Below, piece after piece: positions 59,993 to 64,000 of a stretch of 64,000 nucleotides of DNA. A program made the translations under genes and the position numbers. The DNA is taken from positions 21,867-85,866 of the forward strand of contig CAITVN010000052.1 in the NCBI GenBank assembly GCA_903895855.1, read 5' to 3'. This DNA comes from Oligoflexia bacterium (GTDB lineage: Bacteria > Bdellovibrionota > UBA1018). Position 1 is the first letter of the stretch. Every line of letters begins with the position of its first letter. Under the pieces are notes generated by a model. It saw only the letters and a program-made list of their open reading frames with translations, was not told the DNA's origin and searched no databases.

Positions 59993-62900
59993 ATGAAAAC
60001 TCGAAGCAGTTTTTGGCCTAGATTCAAACTTACTCAGGCTCTATTTTTACTCGCTGCCACACTGCCGGCGCTCGCAGACAGCCAACCCAAGCCCTTACTC
60101 TCACAGGCCGAGCTAACCGAGAAACTTGCCCGCGAAGTCGACCAGGCAGCCGTCGCCTCTCAGAGCCAAGCCATTAATAAACTTCAATCATTGATTAAGA
60201 AAAATCGCGGAGGACCCACCGAAGCCACTTTATTGATACGGCTCGCTGAAGCCCAGCAACAAGCCGGCAGCATCACTTTCAGGGTGGCCCACGCGAAGTC
60301 TCACTTCTCAAAGAAAACTGTCGACCTCGGTGATTTCAAAAAAGTCATGAAAGACTCAGTCAATACGCTGAGCGATTTCTTAAGTCGGTTTCCAAAAAGC
60401 GACGAAGTGGCACTTGCGCTGTTCTTGCGAGGCAAGTCGTACGAAGAAATCGACGAAAAAGTAAAAGCCGAGAAAGACTACCTGCGCCTAATCAACACGA
60501 CAACCCAACTCGACTACCGACTTCCGGCATTGATGAGTTTGGCCGAATTCTGCACCGCAAGAAACGAACACCCAAAGGCCATACACTTTCTCAAACAAGT
60601 GGCCGAGCACCCAGCTAGCGGCCAGTACCCCTTTTCGCTCTACAAGCTTGCGTGGTCGCATTACAACCTAAAGCAAATTCCAGAAGCGATGAAATACGCC
60701 GAAACCCACATTCGCTATTACAACGAAAAGAAAGAACTACTCGCCAAGAACAACCTCAAGGCGTCTTCACCCAACGAAGCTCTCAGAGAAAGCATGCTGC
60801 TAGATTCAGTCGTTTTTCTAGCCGAAGGCTACGAACTCACGCCAGAAACCTACTCACCAGAAACCGTCTTTCAAACGATTCGTGTGCTAGAAAAAAGCGC
60901 ATTTCAAGGCAAAATGTTGGCGCGATATTCTAAACTTCTAAGGTCGCACGGCCACGAAACTGACCTCATCACCTGGAACAACCTCTTCATCGCCCAGGCT
61001 CCCGACCTAGTCGAAAGCGTTGATAGCCTCAACACCATTTATGAACATTTCTTGAATCGCCAAAAATTCGACCAAACACTTTCTTTTTTAAAAGACTACA
61101 TTAGCCTATTTCCAAAACACGGAACCACCGACACCTTCAAAAAGGGCCAACAGCTCGTGCTCGATACAGCCACCCAACTACACGGTATTTTATCTAAAAA
61201 TAAACTGGCTGGTGACGTCACCCTTTACTCAACAAAGCTCGCGAAACTTTACGGTGGCTTTACCGAAATGGTCCCAGCTAACGACCCGAGAATTCCGAGA
61301 GCCCACTACAACTTGGCCGAAGCCCTGTTTGACATAAAAGAATTCTCAAAATCGGCAGAACACTACCGATGGGTCGTTGAATTTCAGACGCTCGCTCTAA
61401 AAAACACAAAACCATCGACTACAGAAACCAACACAACTCAGAAAAAGTCTAGCAGCTCGAGCGCCGTGCCTCTGGTGGTATCACTAAACGATCAGCAGTT
61501 ACTCAACGAGGCGAGCCTCAAATCAATATCTGCTCGCTATGAAGACCTCAAACAGCGTGGCCTCATTCAAACCAACCTCAAACCAGTTGCTGTCACCGCC
61601 AATGAACCCATCAACTCACCCGCCGAAGAAATTCAACAATGGCTTACCTGGATTGATAACCACCCAGAACAAACTTCAGCTGACCTCGCTTCTTTCGAGT
61701 TCGAAGCTGACCGATACCTGTATTCAAAAAATCACCTAAACCAAGCCACCAGCCGACTCTTAAAATTTGTCTTGGCTCAAACCAATCAAAAAGAGGCACC
61801 GTCTGCCGCTCTACTCATATTAGACAGCTTTGTTCTCGCTGAACGTTGGGCCGACACCGAAAACCTCGCTTATAGTCTGTCTCAAAAAAACCAATGGAAA
61901 AAACTGGCAACGCCTTTCGAGCAAACCCTAAATAAGATTGCAGCCAAATCAGCCTACAAACAGCTTGAGATTTCATTTAAACAAACCTTATGGAGCCAAG
62001 TCATCACCAAAGGTAAGGCTTACGGCGAACTCTTCAACACGCGATTTGGAGATACTGAACACACTCCTGATGTTGCCTTTCTCATGGGAATGGCCCACCT
62101 ATCGTTAAGTGAAAAAATTCTGGCAGAAAACTACTTGAAAAAAGTCATCGCCTCTCGCCTGACGTCGATTCATCTAGTTGAATCTCACACCGTGCTCGGC
62201 CAACTTGCTTTAGAAAAATACCTTTTTAAGAATGCTGCTGACCACTGGCTTGAAGCGCAAAAACTTAAACCCTCTTCTGACACGTCACGCCTGCTACTCA
62301 GCAGTGCCTGGCTATCTCACGACCAAGAACTGATTCGAACCGTGACGATGTCAAAACTCTTTTGCACCGACACTTCAGCGTGCAATACCTACGCAGACGT
62401 ACAGTGCCTATTTTCTTCGACCGATGCGGGCAATTGCCGACCTCAGACCGAATTTGGATCACTCATCAAGCGCCTTCGACCACACGCAAACCAATCTTCT
62501 GACCTTCTCAACTCTAACGAAGTGACAGCCCTGTTGAAGCAATTCAAAAACCTACCCCCTGAGCTTCAATTTGAAACCAAAGCCAGCATCGAAAAATGGA
62601 TTGGAAATACCGTTCTCACAAAAGTCAAAGAACAAGAGGCCCTCAATCGCAGCGTGCTTTCGAAACCCTCTGAGCGAACATTAAAATCGCGAGTAAAAGC
62701 CATGGGGCAACTCGAGCAAAACATCGCTTCACTCACCCAGTTTCCATGGCCGGGCCTACGAGCCAATCTCGTTGATGCCACTGCCGAACTCTACAGCCAC
62801 TTTTCAACGGCACTTAGAGAACTGGCGGCACCACCAGAACTCAAAGGCAGTGAAAAAGAGGCTTTCGAAGGAATCGTGAGACAGCTATCGATTCCATTTG

Positions 62901-63529
62901 AAGAAAAAGCTCAAGACTTGAGAGCGAGGGCCTTCGAAATCGCGTCTTCATACCGAATTAAGGGCGAGCAAATGAGCAAAATTTCGACCCGGTATTTCAA
63001 AGATAATCCGTCGCTAGCCAAGACCTTTTTCTCTATCGGAACCTTCGATCAAATCAACTCAGCTACTTTCAAGCCCCAGACGTTTGATCAGTCTTGGCTG
63101 CACACTTACCTGACCAGCAGTAATCAACAACCTCTACTCACTTCGAATCGCTACGGATTTTGGAAAGACGCCATTCAAGACCATGACCTGGCACGAAGCT
63201 TCTATTTCTTGATTCAGATTCAAGAGAAAGACAAACCATCGATCGACACGCTCGCCTTGCTCAAAACCGTCACTTTCGAGACCTCGCACAATCACATCGA
63301 CGCGATAGCAGAACTCGAGACGGGCTATGAACACTTTTCTCAGGCACTCCAAATTCAAGTGGCCAGCACCCTGTTCTCTTGGTCATTTGACGCTTACAAT
63401 AAGTCGAAGATGGTCGAATCGATCGACCGCCTCGAAAAAGTGGCCAGCCACCAAACCAAAGCACAACAAGAATACGCGCTGGCTCTAGACTGGCTAACTC
63501 AGGTTCGCCGATGGGCGAGTAAAAACTGA
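59993..63529 (+). CDS. Large exported TPR-repeat protein of the TolQRR cluster
   Basis: An 1178-residue protein with a signal peptide (LTQALFLLAATLPALADS). It is built of helical repeats, many with TPR-like hydrophobic spacing, for example DEVALALFLRGKSYEEIDEK, HPKAIHFLKQVAEHP, PRAHYNLAEALFDIKEFSKS and AENYLKKVIASR. A low-complexity Ser/Thr run (SSSSSAVPL) lies near residue 485, splitting two repeat regions. Cys pairs occur near CTDTSACNTYADVQC. It is probably periplasmic and would be a scaffold linking the TolQ/TolR stator to outer-membrane parts; GltD/GltE-type TPR proteins do so in myxobacteria. It uses promoter C, of leaderless type. Confidence 0.8.
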   Translation: MKTRSSFWPRFKLTQALFLLAATLPALADSQPKPLLSQAELTEKLAREVDQAAVASQSQAINKLQSLIKKNRGGPTEATLLIRLAEAQQQAGSITFRVAHAKSHFSKKTVDLGDFKKVMKDSVNTLSDFLSRFPKSDEVALALFLRGKSYEEIDEKVKAEKDYLRLINTTTQLDYRLPALMSLAEFCTARNEHPKAIHFLKQVAEHPASGQYPFSLYKLAWSHYNLKQIPEAMKYAETHIRYYNEKKELLAKNNLKASSPNEALRESMLLDSVVFLAEGYELTPETYSPETVFQTIRVLEKSAFQGKMLARYSKLLRSHGHETDLITWNNLFIAQAPDLVESVDSLNTIYEHFLNRQKFDQTLSFLKDYISLFPKHGTTDTFKKGQQLVLDTATQLHGILSKNKLAGDVTLYSTKLAKLYGGFTEMVPANDPRIPRAHYNLAEALFDIKEFSKSAEHYRWVVEFQTLALKNTKPSTTETNTTQKKSSSSSAVPLVVSLNDQQLLNEASLKSISARYEDLKQRGLIQTNLKPVAVTANEPINSPAEEIQQWLTWIDNHPEQTSADLASFEFEADRYLYSKNHLNQATSRLLKFVLAQTNQKEAPSAALLILDSFVLAERWADTENLAYSLSQKNQWKKLATPFEQTLNKIAAKSAYKQLEISFKQTLWSQVITKGKAYGELFNTRFGDTEHTPDVAFLMGMAHLSLSEKILAENYLKKVIASRLTSIHLVESHTVLGQLALEKYLFKNAADHWLEAQKLKPSSDTSRLLLSSAWLSHDQELIRTVTMSKLFCTDTSACNTYADVQCLFSSTDAGNCRPQTEFGSLIKRLRPHANQSSDLLNSNEVTALLKQFKNLPPELQFETKASIEKWIGNTVLTKVKEQEALNRSVLSKPSERTLKSRVKAMGQLEQNIASLTQFPWPGLRANLVDATAELYSHFSTALRELAAPPELKGSEKEAFEGIVRQLSIPFEEKAQDLRARAFEIASSYRIKGEQMSKISTRYFKDNPSLAKTFFSIGTFDQINSATFKPQTFDQSWLHTYLTSSNQQPLLTSNRYGFWKDAIQDHDLARSFYFLIQIQEKDKPSIDTLALLKTVTFETSHNHIDAIAELETGYEHFSQALQIQVASTLFSWSFDAYNKSKMVESIDRLEKVASHQTKAQQEYALALDWLTQVRRWASKN

Positions 63530-63595
63530 ATTTTTTATCAAGGGATCGGGAAAGCACGTCGCCGGTGATCATTGGAGCTCTAGTTTTAGTGAGTA

Positions 63596-63760
63596 TTGGG
63601 ACATGGTTTAACTTTAAAAAGGAGGTATAAATCTGATCCCAATTGGTTTAAGCCCAATATCTATTCGGTATACGAAAGTACCGAAACTGGTGAGAGGTTT
63701 ATGGAAAATATTTCGGCCTTGCATCCAACTAAAAATTTGTCCGAAAAGAGAAAGGAATAG
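63596..63760 (+). other. Short open frame of possible gene remnant
   Basis: In the region after the TPR gene an open frame from TTG 63596 reads LGHGLTLKRRYKSDPNWFKP, and ends NLSEKRKE at the TAG 63758-63760. An internal ATG at 63701 has GAGAGG upstream. The amino acid content looks coding, but I recognise no family and the reading start is unclear. A strong Shine-Dalgarno-like AAAGGAGGT at 63618-63626 leads to no good start. It may be a fragment of a disrupted gene. I see nothing in 63530-63595. Confidence 0.3.
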
Positions 63761-63765
63761 TGTTC

Positions 63766-63888
63766 ATGATTGCCGATAGCAAAGACCAAAAACCTGCCCA
63801 AAGATTGATTTTAGTAACTGGTGCGACCGGTGGGGTTGGAAATCCGCTTTGCCTACATCTAGCCTCAACGCGGCAATACCAGGGGTAG
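63766..63888 (+). pseudogene. 5' fragment of an SDR-type NAD(P)-binding gene
   Basis: ATG at 63766 has AAAGGA about 10 nt upstream and opens a 40-residue frame. Residues 14-31 are LILVTGATGGVGNPLCLH, the glycine-rich Rossmann start of SDR/NmrA-type enzymes. The frame stops at TAG 63886-63888, right where the second palindromic element begins, and the other 200-odd residues expected of such a protein are absent. So it is a truncated gene start. Whether the element caused the loss cannot be told from this window, and the remainder may lie beyond the right edge. Confidence 0.7.
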
Positions 63889-63892
63889 TTTT

Positions 63893-63997
63893 ATAGAGTC
63901 ACTCACCCTCAAATGACCCCGTACTTCGTGTACTCGCGCGCGGGAACGGCGCATCCAGCGCCCGCGCGAGGGTCATTGTGAGCTTGAGTGACTCTAT
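63893..63997. repeat. Palindromic element, copy 2
   Basis: Arms ATAGAGTCACTCA (63893-63905) and TGAGTGACTCTAT (63985-63997) pair over 13 bp, with further pairing by CTCA/TGAG and TGACCC/GGGTCA inside. The 67-nt core 63916-63982 matches copy 1 at 64 positions. A small hairpin GTAC/GTAC and a GC-rich hairpin lie within. The core is in the same orientation as copy 1, but the outer arms are of different sequence. It follows directly on a truncated SDR gene and almost touches the window edge. Confidence 0.88.
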
Positions 63998-64000
63998 TAA

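Noticed and set aside
63618..63626. Strong Shine-Dalgarno AAAGGAGGT as the start of a gene
   Set aside because: No start codon with an open frame lies at a usable distance, so it is treated as part of a decayed region.

Overview
The window is a stretch of bacterial chromosome with densely packed genes on both strands, no rRNA operon, no intact insertion sequence and no CRISPR array. The gene set (many exported lipoproteins, multihaem cytochromes, a four-helix-bundle chemoreceptor, a DUF1015 protein, a VWA/TolQ/TolR/TolR/TPR envelope cluster, paired XRE regulators with a V4R-like C-terminal signature) fits a Gram-negative, delta-proteobacterium-like organism, most likely of the Bdellovibrionota. 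That placement is inferred from gene content only.

Layout. 1-6.5 kb: a partial TPR/Sel1-like membrane protein, a YkgJ-type cysteine-cluster protein, a DUF1015 protein, a pentahaem cytochrome, a CBS-domain protein with a host-attachment-family protein, and an MFS transporter. 6.5-9 kb: a large palindromic element abutting the stop codon of a divergent phosphoenolpyruvate carboxylase. 9.2-15.9 kb: a possible small-molecule signalling locus made of a GNAT/autoinducer-synthase-like enzyme, a SAM methyltransferase and two tandem XRE regulators, facing an alpha/beta hydrolase, an HD-GYP-like protein and a soluble histidine kinase. 16-19.7 kb: recX, small exported proteins, an NHL-repeat lipoprotein, and three 11-bp direct repeats resembling an OmpR/PhoB-class operator. 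19.7-28.4 kb: a chemoreceptor, an S4/unknown/FAD-oxidoreductase/DTW operon, a cyclic-nucleotide-binding protein, a DEAD-box helicase and an RlmM-like methyltransferase. 28.6-35.6 kb: a tetrahaem cytochrome, a caspase-fold-like exported protease, a lipoprotein metalloprotease, RNase HI with a C-terminal viroplasmin-like domain, and a DsbB/DsbA pair. 35.7-44.5 kb: htpG, an exported lipase, lipoproteins including a lipid-anchored aldo-keto reductase, and two polytopic membrane proteins. 44.6-49.2 kb: a minus-strand HAD/kup/gltX/tRNA-Thr unit. 49.3-53.8 kb: a GNAT/PafA-like phosphatase/GT-C-like operon with overlapping genes.

54.7-63.5 kb is the most coherent unusual block. It holds a lipoprotein, a VWA lipoprotein, a TolQ-like protein, two TolR-like proteins and a 1178-residue TPR protein. 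Three promoters here (before the lipoprotein, the VWA gene and the TPR gene) share a TTGTTGA-type -35 region and an exact 17-bp spacer. In the last two, the predicted start of transcription falls on the A of the ATG, predicting leaderless messages. The arrangement suggests a proton-motive-force-driven envelope machine related in parts list to Tol or Agl/Glt systems.

The window ends with the 5' remnant of an SDR gene cut off at a second copy of the palindromic element. The two copies are 57 kb apart and share a 67-nt core at 64 of 67 positions. Their outer arms differ between copies yet are self-complementary within each copy, which is the most striking unexplained sequence pattern here. Homopolymeric C tracts at three gene-control or coding positions may be phase-variable.
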